A stretch of DNA of 8,348 nt from Reyranella sp. (GCA_021732965.1 JAKFVZ010000626.1:1-8348); one strand, 5' to 3'. Counted from the stretch's first letter, positions 1-6,197 are shown. Translations and numbers: made by a program. Notes: generated from the sequence alone by a model not told the origin.

Positions 1-738
1 ATAGCCCGGCACCGTCTCGGCGATGGCCGGAATGTCGGGCGCCGCTTTGGAGCGCTGCGCCGAAGTTACGCCCAGCCCCTTTAGCTTGCCGGAGCGGACC
101 TGCGGCAGCATCGAGGGCATGTTGGCGAACATCATGTTCACGATGCCCGCCATCAGGTCGGTATAGACCGGCCCCGCACCCTTGTAGGGCACGTGGATGA
201 TGTCGACGCCGGCCATCTTCTTGAACAGCTCGCCGCTCAGATGCAGCGACGTGCCGGGGCCCGACGACGCGAAGGAATACTTGCCCGGGTCCTTCTTGCA
301 GAGGGCGATCAGCTCGGCGACGTTGTTTGCGGGCAGCGACGGCGTCACGCCCAGCAGGTTGGCGAGGGTCGCCACGCGCGAGATCGCCACGATGTCCTTG
401 TCGGGATTGTAAGGCAGCCTGGAGTAGAGCATCGGATTGAGCGTATGGCTGGCCACCGAGATGAGGCCCAGCGTGTAGCCGTCGGGCGTGGCGCGCGCGA
501 GTTCGACGGTGCCGATGTTGCCGCCCGCGCCGCCCTTGTTTTCGACCACGAAGGTCTGGCCGAGGATCTTCGAGAGCTGGTCGCACATCAGCCGGCTCAC
601 CGTGTCGGTGCCGCCACCGGGTGCGAAGGGGCAGATGAACTTCACGGTCTTGTTCGGCCAGGTGCCCTGACCGAGCGCAACGGCGGGAACGATCGACGGC
701 GCGGCGAGAGCCGCGACGAGCAGGCTACGTCTCTTCAT
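1..738 (-). CDS. Bug/TctC-family tripartite tricarboxylate transporter substrate-binding protein (partial, C-terminus outside window)
   Basis: This reads through the left edge with 246 codons and no stop. Bug proteins bind small carboxylates or other polar metabolites in the periplasm and usually feed a TctAB membrane pair; none is visible here, and orphan Bug genes are common. The N-terminus (MKRRSLL, then a hydrophobic stretch to about residue 24) is an export signal with a twin arginine, so Tat or Sec export is possible. Family landmarks are PFAPGGGTD at 37-45, ENKGGAGGNIG at 66-76, a helix around HLSGELFKKMAG (166-177) and HVPYKGAGP at 182-190, which line the ligand cleft in this family. 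The usual length is about 320-330 residues, so roughly 75-80 are missing. The ATG at 738 is preceded by GAGGA (745-749 on the minus strand). The ligand cannot be told from sequence. The gene is divergent from the transporter at 808. Confidence 0.93.
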   Translation of the reverse strand, partial: MKRRSLLVAALAAPSIVPAVALGQGTWPNKTVKFICPFAPGGGTDTVSRLMCDQLSKILGQTFVVENKGGAGGNIGTVELARATPDGYTLGLISVASHTLNPMLYSRLPYNPDKDIVAISRVATLANLLGVTPSLPANNVAELIALCKKDPGKYSFASSGPGTSLHLSGELFKKMAGVDIIHVPYKGAGPVYTDLMAGIVNMMFANMPSMLPQVRSGKLKGLGVTSAQRSKAAPDIPAIAETVPGY

Positions 739-778
739 GGCGTTTCCTCGATTTCATTTTTATCTTTATGGACGCCTC

Positions 779-806
779 AAGGTAGCGTCGTCCGCTAATC
801 TGTCCA
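779..806 (-). promoter_or_regulatory. Candidate sigma-70-type promoter of the Bug-family gene
   Basis: On the minus strand TGGACA (801-806) stands 16 bp upstream of TACCTT (779-784). The first is a five-of-six match to the -35 consensus. This would start the transcript near 772 and give a leader of about 34 nt that contains the GAGGA ribosome site. The -35 box overlaps the -10-like box proposed for the divergent transporter, so the two promoters would compete. This is inferred from sequence only. Confidence 0.42.
796..801 (+). promoter_or_regulatory. Candidate -10 box (TAATCT) directly before the MFS start; possible leaderless transcript
   Basis: TAATCT lies seven bases before the ATG at 808, so transcription would begin at or beside the start codon. 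There is no purine-rich ribosome site between this box and the ATG. The in-frame TAA at 796-798 rules out a start further upstream. No good -35 hexamer is seen 16-18 bp upstream, which weakens the call. Confidence 0.28.
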
Positions 807-807
807 G

Positions 808-2262
808 ATGGCTGAACCGCAGAGCGTCCAGGGCTATATCGACCAGACCCCGTCATGGCCCGACGGGACCCCCACGCCCACCGTACCCATGACGCGCATG
901 CAATGGCGCATCTGGCTGCTCGCGACCGCCGGCAAATTCTTCGAGGGGCTCGTCGTCTTCATGACCGGCGTGGCGCTGCCCCTGATCGTCCAGGAGTTCG
1001 GCCTGTCACCGGTACAAAAGGGCCTGGTGGGCGCCGCCACCCTGGCGGGCATCATGGTCGGCGCCGTCACCCTCGGAGGACTGGCGGACACCTACGGCCG
1101 GCGGCGCATGTTCGTCGTCGAAATGCTGGTTTTCGTCGTCTTCCTGGCCGGGCTGGCCGCAAGCCCGAGCTTCGGCTGGCTGGTCTTCTTCCTGTTCGGC
1201 GTCGGGGTGGCGCTGGGCTGCGACTATCCTACGGGCCACCTGGTGATCTCCGAGAGCATCCCGAGCCGCGACCGCGGACGGCTGGTGCTGGGCGCCTTCG
1301 CGTTCCAGGCAGTCGGCGCGCTGGTCGGAACGGCCCTTGGCTACGCCATCCTGGTCAGCGATCCGCAGCTCGGTGCCTGGCGCTGGATGTACGCGGTCGT
1401 GATCGCACCGGCGACGCTGGTGGTGATCGCCCGCCTGTTCATATCCGACAGCGGGCAATGGCTGATGTCGAAGGGACGCCGGCGGGAGGCGGAGCGCGAG
1501 TTGCAGCGGCTGCTCGAGCGCGAACCGCAATATCCCAAGCAGGTCCGGCTTGCCGAGGAACCCGGCGCATCCCGTCTCCACGGCGCCACAGGAGGCCGCT
1601 GGCGCGACCTCCTGTCGAAGAAGAACCGCCGCGCCACCATCCTCGCCTCCGTCCCGTGGTTCCTGCAGGATCTCGGGACCTACGGCATCGGCATCTTCAC
1701 GCCCACCATCCTCGCCCGCACCGTCGGGCACGAGGCCGATCGCCTGCGGAACACCGCGAGCGTGATCGCGCACGACATCCAGGCCGCAAAGGGCGCCGCC
1801 CTGATCGATACGTTGCTGATCGTGGGCATCGTCGCCGCCGTGCTGCTGGCGGACAAGGTGGGCCGCATCCGCCTGCAGGTCCTGGGCTTCGTCGGCTGCG
1901 CCGTGGGCCTGGCGCTGGCCATGCTGCAGACCCGGCTGCCGGAACCGGCCGGCACCCTGTGCCTGTTCGGCGGCTTCATGCTGTTCAACTTCATGACCAA
2001 TCTCGGTCCCAACGCGCAGACCTACCTGCTGGCGGGTGAAGTGTTCCCGACCGCCATTCGCGGCCGGGGCGCGGGCTTCGCCGCGGCCTTCGCCAAGCTC
2101 GGCGCGGTGCTGACGGCCTTCGTGTTCCCTCTGGTGCTCGACCAAACGGGAACGCATTTCCTGCTGCTCGGCCTGATCTTCACGTCGTTGCTCGGTGCGG
2201 CGGTGACCTGGTGGTTCCGCATAGAGACGACAGGCGTCAATCTGGAAGAGATCGGACGGTAG
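808..2262 (+). CDS. Major facilitator superfamily transporter, PHS (phosphate:H+ symporter)-like
   Basis: This is a 484-residue, 12-helix inner-membrane secondary transporter with a cytosolic N-tail of about 33 residues. The MFS signature GGLADTYGRRR (90-100) and its second-half copy LLADKVGRIR (346-355) are intact. GCDYPTG (137-143), PWFLQDLGTYG (283-293) and GPNAQT then GEVFPTAIRGRG (400-421) resemble Pho84/PiPT phosphate:H+ symporters. Seven residues known to bind phosphate in PiPT have counterparts here: Y140, Q167, W284, D288, Y292, N402 and K430. The proton-site Asp before the Tyr is D139. The acidic motif of helix 1 (usually D-G/A-Y-D) is altered to EGLV at 46-49. A long loop (about 305-330) separates helices 7 and 8. 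Phosphate is the leading inference, but bacterial homologues with other substrates exist. The start is the first possible one after an in-frame TAA, and it lacks a Shine-Dalgarno sequence. The next gene follows after 42 bp. Confidence 0.88.
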   Translation: MAEPQSVQGYIDQTPSWPDGTPTPTVPMTRMQWRIWLLATAGKFFEGLVVFMTGVALPLIVQEFGLSPVQKGLVGAATLAGIMVGAVTLGGLADTYGRRRMFVVEMLVFVVFLAGLAASPSFGWLVFFLFGVGVALGCDYPTGHLVISESIPSRDRGRLVLGAFAFQAVGALVGTALGYAILVSDPQLGAWRWMYAVVIAPATLVVIARLFISDSGQWLMSKGRRREAERELQRLLEREPQYPKQVRLAEEPGASRLHGATGGRWRDLLSKKNRRATILASVPWFLQDLGTYGIGIFTPTILARTVGHEADRLRNTASVIAHDIQAAKGAALIDTLLIVGIVAAVLLADKVGRIRLQVLGFVGCAVGLALAMLQTRLPEPAGTLCLFGGFMLFNFMTNLGPNAQTYLLAGEVFPTAIRGRGAGFAAAFAKLGAVLTAFVFPLVLDQTGTHFLLLGLIFTSLLGAAVTWWFRIETTGVNLEEIGR

Positions 2263-2304
2263 TCATCGGCGACTCCCGGCGGGCGCGACGCTAGGATCGC
2301 CAGA

Positions 2305-3522
2305 ATGGACTCGCCGATCCGCGAGCTGCTGCGCTCGCCCGACTTCCTGAGGCTATGGCTCGTCGGCGCCTTCGCCAATGCGATGCGCTGGCTGGAACTG
2401 CTGGCCTCGGGGCTGTTCGCCTGGGAAGCAACGCACTCGGCGCTCGCCGTCACCGTCGTGGTGGCGCTGCGTCAGCTTCCGCAGCTCCTGTTCGGTGCGT
2501 TCGCGGGCGCTCTCTCGGAGGCGCTGAACCGCAAGCTGATCTTCATGCTGGCGCTCGTCGTGCCCGCGCTGATCTCGACGCTGCTGGCCACGCTCGCGGT
2601 CACGGGACATCTCGAAGTCTGGCATGTGGCGGTCGGCAACCTCGTCTCCGGCACGATGTGGTCGACGGAAATGTCGACCCGCCGGCGCATGGTGGGCGAG
2701 GTCGCCGGCCCGCACCGCATCGTCAACGCCATCGCGCTCGACAGCGTGACCTCGGCCGCGACGCGCGCGGTCGGCCCGCTGCTGGGCGGCATCGCGTTCC
2801 AGTGGCTGGGCATGAAGGGCGCCTACACGATCACCGCGCTGGTGCAGTTCGCCGGCGCCTTCGCCATCGCCGGCCTCGTCCACGCGCAGGTGACGCGGCG
2901 GCTCGATCTCATTCGGATCCCGCACGAGATCGCCGAGGGGCTGCGCTTCGCCTGGACGCGGCCCACCATCCTGCTGGTGTTCGGCATCACCATCGTCACC
3001 AACGCCTTTGCCTTCGCCTATTCGGGCCTGGTCGCGCCGCTCGGGCAGGGCGCGTTCCACGTCTCTCCCGCGCTGGTCGGCCTGCTGGCGGCCGGCGAGC
3101 CGCTGGGGGCACTGATCGGAGGCGCGCTGATCGCGGCGGGCTTCCTGCGCATGGACCGGCGACTGGCCTTTGCCGGCGGCGCAGCGCTGTTCATGTGCGC
3201 GCTGATCCTGATGGCTCTGTCGCCGTCCTACTGGCTCGCCTTCGCTCTTCTTTTGCTGGGTGGCTTCGGCACCGCGGGCTTCGGCAACATGCAGTCCACG
3301 CTCATGCTCACCGAGTCGCCACCCGAGATGCGCAGCCGGCTGATGGGCATCGTCACGATGTGCATCGGCACGGCCCCGCTCGGCCAACTCGCGGCCGGCG
3401 CGATCTCCGACGCCATCGGCCCGCGCGGCGCGGTGATCATGATGGCGGTGGTGGGGCTGGCCCTCACGGGCCTCATGGTCGTCGCACTTCGGAGACGGCC
3501 CCCGACGCCGCCTCCGGTGTGA
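2305..3522 (+). CDS. MFS transporter, EntS/MFS_3-like exporter family
   Basis: This is a 405-residue membrane protein with about 12 hydrophobic helices and a short basic, proline-rich C-tail. It starts with SPDFLRLWLVGAFAN, typical of MFS_3-type proteins (enterobactin exporter EntS, macrolide-efflux-like proteins). The loop between helices 2 and 3 carries a degenerate A-motif (GALSEALNRK, 68-77). EGLRFAWTRP (211-220) introduces the second half as in that family, and ESPPEMRSRLMGI (337-349) with TAPLGQLAAGAISDAIG (356-372) complete the pattern. It shares no close similarity with the transporter 42 bp upstream, so it is not a tandem duplicate. Export of a small molecule is likely; the substrate is unknown. 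The ATG at 2305 is the first start after the upstream gene's stop in this frame. AGGA (2293-2296) eight bases upstream could be its ribosome site. It may be co-transcribed with the upstream gene. Confidence 0.86.
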   Translation: MDSPIRELLRSPDFLRLWLVGAFANAMRWLELLASGLFAWEATHSALAVTVVVALRQLPQLLFGAFAGALSEALNRKLIFMLALVVPALISTLLATLAVTGHLEVWHVAVGNLVSGTMWSTEMSTRRRMVGEVAGPHRIVNAIALDSVTSAATRAVGPLLGGIAFQWLGMKGAYTITALVQFAGAFAIAGLVHAQVTRRLDLIRIPHEIAEGLRFAWTRPTILLVFGITIVTNAFAFAYSGLVAPLGQGAFHVSPALVGLLAAGEPLGALIGGALIAAGFLRMDRRLAFAGGAALFMCALILMALSPSYWLAFALLLLGGFGTAGFGNMQSTLMLTESPPEMRSRLMGIVTMCIGTAPLGQLAAGAISDAIGPRGAVIMMAVVGLALTGLMVVALRRRPPTPPPV

Positions 3523-3544
3523 TCGGCGACAGCCGTTCCTTACT

Positions 3545-3820
3545 TTACTTCAGGAACTTCAGGCATTCCCCGGCCGCTTCGGCCGCCGTGCGGGCGGCGT
3601 CGCGGGACATCGAGCCACCCATCACCATCGGGCGGGCGACGCCGGTCAGAGCATCCTTGATGTCGGTCTTGGGCGTCATGGTCGGCGCCACCTTGCCGTA
3701 GAGGAGCTGCCCGTCCTTCGAAAGCTGGGCCGCGCAGGCGGACGCCGCCGCCTGGTCGGCAGCATGGGCCGAAACCGGCAAGAGGATCAGGCCGAGTACG
3801 ACCAAGAATCTCGAACGCAT
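3545..3820 (-). CDS. Small secreted protein of unknown function (91 aa, two cysteines)
   Basis: I do not recognise this family. The 91-residue product begins MRSRFLVVLGLILLPVSAHA, a classical Sec signal peptide with AHA before the likely cut (after residue 20). The mature part of about 71 residues has exactly two cysteines, C29 near its start and C86 near its end, which could form one disulphide in the periplasm. It contains a Met-rich stretch (PMVMGGSM, 64-71) followed by an alanine-rich helix ending GECLKFLK. The ATG at 3820 is chosen because GGGAG (3828-3832) sits seven bases upstream and the signal peptide begins there; a longer frame to 3874 would add an unlikely basic N-terminus. It is convergent with the MFS gene (22-bp gap) and divergent from the TetR gene, which could control it. 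Confidence 0.72.
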   Translation of the reverse strand: MRSRFLVVLGLILLPVSAHAADQAAASACAAQLSKDGQLLYGKVAPTMTPKTDIKDALTGVARPMVMGGSMSRDAARTAAEAAGECLKFLK

Positions 3821-3855
3821 CGCAAATCTCCCAAAGCGCCATTGTGGCAGTCGGG

Positions 3856-3884
3856 ATTGTAGAAAACCCCGCACCGGATTTCAC
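3856..3884 (-). promoter_or_regulatory. Candidate promoter of the 91-aa secreted protein gene
   Basis: On the minus strand GTGAAA (3879-3884) and TACAAT (3856-3861) are separated by exactly 17 bp, matching the sigma-70 consensus at four and five of six positions. The leader would be about 30 nt and include the GGGAG ribosome site. Its -35 box lies inside the imperfect palindrome listed at 3879-3908. Confidence 0.5.
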
Positions 3885-3908
3885 CGCTCGCAATTGCATA
3901 CGCGGAAA
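3879..3908. promoter_or_regulatory. Imperfect palindrome between divergent genes; candidate TetR operator
   Basis: A perfect 8-bp palindrome GCAATTGC (3890-3897) is flanked by TTTC at the left end (3879-3882) and GAAA at the right end (3905-3908), with CGC/GCG steps offset by two bases within the arms. TetR-type repressors often bind a palindrome of 15-30 bp in the gap between their own gene and a divergent target, and this one covers the predicted -35 of the target. The palindrome is directly visible; its binding by the adjacent regulator is inference. Confidence 0.25.
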
Positions 3909-4000
3909 CCCTGCATCGCGCTGGCGGACCGCCGGGAAAGACGGCACATTTGCAGTATCACCGCACAATTTCGTCGCGGGGGTGCGATGGCGGAAACAAC

Positions 4001-4654
4001 GTGCAGGACGGCAGCAATACGACTCGGCCGGCATCACCGGGCGGTTTACCCAAACCGCGCCGCATAGACGGCCGGGCTCTGCGCAGCGAGCGCACGAAGC
4101 AGCTCATCATCGAAGCCTATCTCGAGCTGCTGCGCGACAGTCCCGAGATCCCGACGGCGGCCCGGATCGCCAAACGCGCCGGCTATTCGGTGCGCTCGGT
4201 TTTCGAGCGTTTCGACGATCTGCTGGCACTCAGCCTGGCCGCTGCCGACTATGCCTTCGCCGAAGGCCTCGTCCAGGCGACAATCCGCGATCTCGACGGC
4301 ACCCGCGAGCAGCGCCTGCGAGCCCAGGTGGAGACCCGCGCCGGAATCTGCGAGCGCTGGCTGCCGCTCTGGCGGGTGCTCCTGCACAATCAGAACGAAT
4401 CGGAGTTCCTGAAGACCCGTATCGGCCTCATGCGCGACGCGGTCTGGGCGCGGCTCGCCCTGATGTACCGCGCGGAACTTGGCCCCCTTCCGGAAGCCGA
4501 GCGCAGGAAGATCCTGATCGCGCTCGAGCAGGTCACCGACTTCGAGAGCTGGGGTCGCATGCGCGAGCGCCATGGCCTCTCCGTCGCGGACGCCATCGAC
4601 GCCTGGATCACGGCGATCGACAGGTTGCTGCCGCCAACGCCGGGGCCTCGCTGA
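4001..4654 (+). CDS. TetR/AcrR-family transcriptional regulator
   Basis: From the GTG at 4001 the product is 217 residues, normal for the family. After a flexible Pro/Gly-rich tail, the DNA-binding domain begins at about residue 24 (DGRALRSERTKQLIIEAYLELL). The helix-turn-helix is about 51-72: PTAARIAKRAGYSVRSVFERF, with the usual recognition-helix pattern S-x-x-x-[VL]-[FY]-x-x-F. The helical C-terminal part ends WGRMRERHGLSVADAIDAWI then AIDRLLPP, and would hold the ligand pocket and dimer surface. No ATG lies in frame before the domain. A TTG at 3950 would add 17 residues but has poor ribosome-site spacing, while GTG 4001 is preceded by GGCGGAAAC, itself weak, so the start is uncertain. It is probably a repressor of itself and perhaps of the divergent secreted-protein gene. 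The ligand is unknown. Its stop directly abuts the stop of the next, convergent gene. Confidence 0.85.
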   Translation: MQDGSNTTRPASPGGLPKPRRIDGRALRSERTKQLIIEAYLELLRDSPEIPTAARIAKRAGYSVRSVFERFDDLLALSLAAADYAFAEGLVQATIRDLDGTREQRLRAQVETRAGICERWLPLWRVLLHNQNESEFLKTRIGLMRDAVWARLALMYRAELGPLPEAERRKILIALEQVTDFESWGRMRERHGLSVADAIDAWITAIDRLLPPTPGPR

Positions 4655-4996
4655 TCAGTTCCCGGCAGGCGGGATCGTGAACTTCCTCGCCAGCAGCAGC
4701 GCCTCCATCTCGGCAATGCCGCGCGCGTAATCGCCGCGCTCGCAATCGATGCTGGCGGCGATGCGGGTCATGTTGCGCCGGCCATCGGAATGGGCGCTGC
4801 GACCCGCACTGTAGCGGTCGTAATAGTCGATGAGCTGCTTGCAGCGCGCGGCATCCGCGGAAGTCGATTCCGCCACCGACCGGCCGGGCAGGGCGAGGCA
4901 CATGAAGGTCGCCAGAAGGAAGAAGGAAACAAAAGGCAGGAGATAGGTCATGCTGCACTCAACGAAATACGGCGCTGCTTGTTGCCGGCGTGGCAT
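4655..4996 (-). CDS. Small secreted or periplasmic protein of unknown function (113 aa; or 98 aa from an internal ATG)
   Basis: I cannot name this family, though similar short orphans seem familiar from alphaproteobacteria. Numbering from the ATG at 4996, a hydrophobic segment at 17-37 with SVA at 40-42 looks like a signal peptide. The mature part has two cysteines, C52 (AARCKQLIDYYDRY) and C85 (ASIDCERGDY), and a tail resembling half a TPR or Sel1 repeat (GDYARGIAEMEALLLARKF, 88-106). The Cys pair plus helices suggest a small disulphide-bonded helical domain. Start choice: ATG 4996 has a strong AGGAAGG (5005-5011) eight bases upstream. ATG 4951 would give a cleaner signal peptide (MTYLLPFVSFFLL) and 98 residues but has no good ribosome site. 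Reading further to 5083 is unlikely because it would overlap the GST gene. It is divergent from the GST gene and convergent with TetR. Confidence 0.68.
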   Translation of the reverse strand: MPRRQQAAPYFVECSMTYLLPFVSFFLLATFMCLALPGRSVAESTSADAARCKQLIDYYDRYSAGRSAHSDGRRNMTRIAASIDCERGDYARGIAEMEALLLARKFTIPPAGN

Positions 4997-5004
4997 CGTG
5001 CCGC

Positions 5005-5011
5005 CCTTCCT
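5005..5011 (-). promoter_or_regulatory. Ribosome-binding site deciding the start at 4996
   Basis: AGGAAGG on the minus strand lies eight bases before the ATG at 4996. No comparable purine run precedes the alternative ATG at 4951, so translation probably begins upstream and the signal peptide has an extended, basic n-region (MPRRQQ). Confidence 0.55.
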
Positions 5012-5075
5012 GTCTTGCGGCACCAACGGCCGGCCCGCAAGCTGAGCGGGCATACGCATAATTGGGGATCGGGAA

Positions 5076-5804
5076 ATGCTCACGCTCTATCACGGCTGGA
5101 GATCATCGGCGTCGCGGCGGGTTCGGTTGTGCCTGGCCGAGAAGAACCTGCCCTTCGAGAGCAAGGTGATCGACCTCGCGAAGATGGAACACCATGCACC
5201 ATCCTTCCTGAAGCTCAATCCGAACGGTGTCATTCCGCTCCTGATCCTGGACGACGGCCGATCGCTCTACGAGAGCGGCACGATCTGCGAGTTCGTGGAT
5301 GAAACCTGGCCGCAGCCGCCGCTGCGTCCGGCCGACGCCTACGGCCGCGCCGTGATGCGGAACTGGATCCGCCATGTCGACGGGCTGATCGGTAACCTGA
5401 TCATCTTCAACTGGGCGCATTCGATGGCCAAGGTCGCCACGCAATGGTCGGACGCCGAACTCGCCGAAAAGCTCGCAAACGTTCCCAGCAAGGAGCGGCG
5501 CGAAGCATGGCTGCGCACAGCGCGCCGGCCCTACACCGATGAAGAGCGCCAGGAGGCGCGCACCAGGCTGACCGTCGGCCTGGTCGACCGGATGGAGGAG
5601 ACGCTGCGCCAGAGCCGATGGCTGGCCGGCGACGACTATTCGCTCGCCGACATCGGCGCGGTGCCCTTCATCAAGCGGATCGACGAGGAGATCGCGCCGG
5701 AGGAGATCACGGCGGCACGGCATCCTCGCGTCGCCGAATGGTGGGCCGCGATCCAGGCGCGTCCGGCCTTCGCCACGGCGCAGATCGGACCGTTCACGGC
5801 GTGA
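5076..5804 (+). CDS. Glutathione S-transferase family protein, LigF (beta-etherase)-like
   Basis: This is a 242-residue cytosolic GST with both domains complete. The thioredoxin-fold domain runs from MLTLYHGWRSS, with S10/S11 at the expected glutathione-activating position, through NPNGVIP (48-54, cis-Pro54) to ESGTICEF (66-73), where E66 and S67 should hold the glutathione gamma-glutamyl group. The helical domain has the N-capping box YSLADI (188-193). The C-terminal domain has an insertion with the pattern WxxHSMAKVATQWSDAELAEKL, then an Arg-rich segment before TRLTVGLVDRMEETL. The same layout occurs in LigF, which cleaves lignin beta-aryl ethers, so a glutathione-dependent ether-cleaving, dehalogenating or isomerising role is plausible but unproven. 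The ATG at 5076 follows GGGGATCGGG. The gene stands alone: divergent from a secreted-protein gene and convergent with the 71-aa gene. Confidence 0.88.
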   Translation: MLTLYHGWRSSASRRVRLCLAEKNLPFESKVIDLAKMEHHAPSFLKLNPNGVIPLLILDDGRSLYESGTICEFVDETWPQPPLRPADAYGRAVMRNWIRHVDGLIGNLIIFNWAHSMAKVATQWSDAELAEKLANVPSKERREAWLRTARRPYTDEERQEARTRLTVGLVDRMEETLRQSRWLAGDDYSLADIGAVPFIKRIDEEIAPEEITAARHPRVAEWWAAIQARPAFATAQIGPFTA

Positions 5805-5840
5805 CGCGGACGGTCACCTTCGATCACAGGGCACGAAGGG

Positions 5841-5871
5841 AGGCGAGAAGGGCCTGCGCGCGATCTCGCCT
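5841..5871. terminator. 8-bp inverted repeat between convergent genes, possible weak bidirectional terminator
   Basis: AGGCGAGA (5841-5848) pairs perfectly with TCTCGCCT (5864-5871) around a 15-base loop, in the 73-bp gap between the stops of the GST gene and the 71-aa gene. Neither strand has a following T-run, so an intrinsic terminator is uncertain. Its position makes a 3'-end role the simplest reading. Confidence 0.3.
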
Positions 5872-5877
5872 GAACGA

Positions 5878-6093
5878 TCAGGCGCGCACCAGCGTCTTGA
5901 TGGCGAGCGGCGGCTTGCCGGATTTTTCGGCAACCTCGCGATCCTGCTCGGCGATGATTTCGCGCGCCGGCAGGTCCTTTTCGAGCCCTTCGAGGGCATC
6001 GAGCGGCACGCGGCGGTTGGAGCGCTGGCTGCCGTCTTCGTAAGTGACGTTGAACAGCACGTATTCCGTGCGCTTGCTGGATTTCTTGCCCAT
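5878..6093 (-). CDS. Small charged conserved-type protein of unknown function (71 aa)
   Basis: I do not recognise the family. The 71 residues begin MGKKSSKRTEYVLFNVTYEDGSQRSNRRVP. A basic head is followed by an apparent beta-hairpin (EYVLFNVTYEDGSQRSNRRV), then a helical acidic/basic half (DALEGLEKDLPAREIIAEQDREVAEKSG) and a hydrophobic end (LAIKTLVRA). There is no signal peptide, membrane segment or cysteine, so it is probably a cytosolic single-domain protein. The start is well supported by GGGAGG (6099-6104) five bases before the ATG; the longer open frame upstream runs through the terminator of the cold-shock gene and is not coding. That terminator separates it from the upstream csp gene, so it should have its own promoter, which I cannot pick out. 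Confidence 0.72.
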   Translation of the reverse strand: MGKKSSKRTEYVLFNVTYEDGSQRSNRRVPLDALEGLEKDLPAREIIAEQDREVAEKSGKPPLAIKTLVRA

Positions 6094-6197
6094 CGGGGCC
6101 TCCCAAGGTTCAGGTCCGTCGACATCGAGGGGGCGCGAGGCGCGCTTCCCCGTCGGGAATGCGTGCAGGGAGGAAGAGCGCGGCCGTAGAGACCGGG

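Noticed and set aside
193..798. 201-codon + strand frame opposite the Bug gene
   Set aside because: The minus strand encodes a clear Bug-family protein across this stretch; the + frame is low-complexity shadow.
855..2039. Long open frame on the + strand inside the first MFS gene (and a 383-residue frame on the minus strand at 1006-2157)
   Set aside because: Both are rich in Arg, Ala, Gly and His without family motifs, as expected of shadow frames in GC-rich coding DNA. The frame from 808 has clear MFS motifs throughout.
2292..2297. TAGGAT before the second MFS gene as a leaderless -10 box like that at 796-801
   Set aside because: The same bases contain AGGA at normal ribosome-site spacing from the ATG at 2305, and the gene is close enough to be co-transcribed, so a separate promoter is not needed.
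2265..3530. ATCGGCGAC repeated just after both MFS stops (2265-2273 and 3522-3530)
   Set aside because: Nine bases in a GC-rich genome with no further flanking similarity or dyad; most likely chance.
2355..3701. 448-codon + frame overlapping the second MFS gene
   Set aside because: Arg/Ala-rich shadow translation with no hydrophobic pattern, and it overruns the small secreted-protein gene.
3844..4680. 278-codon + frame overlapping the TetR gene
   Set aside because: The alternative frame from 4001 encodes a textbook helix-turn-helix; this frame is Arg-rich and motif-free.
5014..5062. CATAAT (5057-5062) as the -10 of the GST promoter
   Set aside because: No acceptable -35 hexamer lies 15-19 bp upstream; the box alone is not enough to call a promoter.
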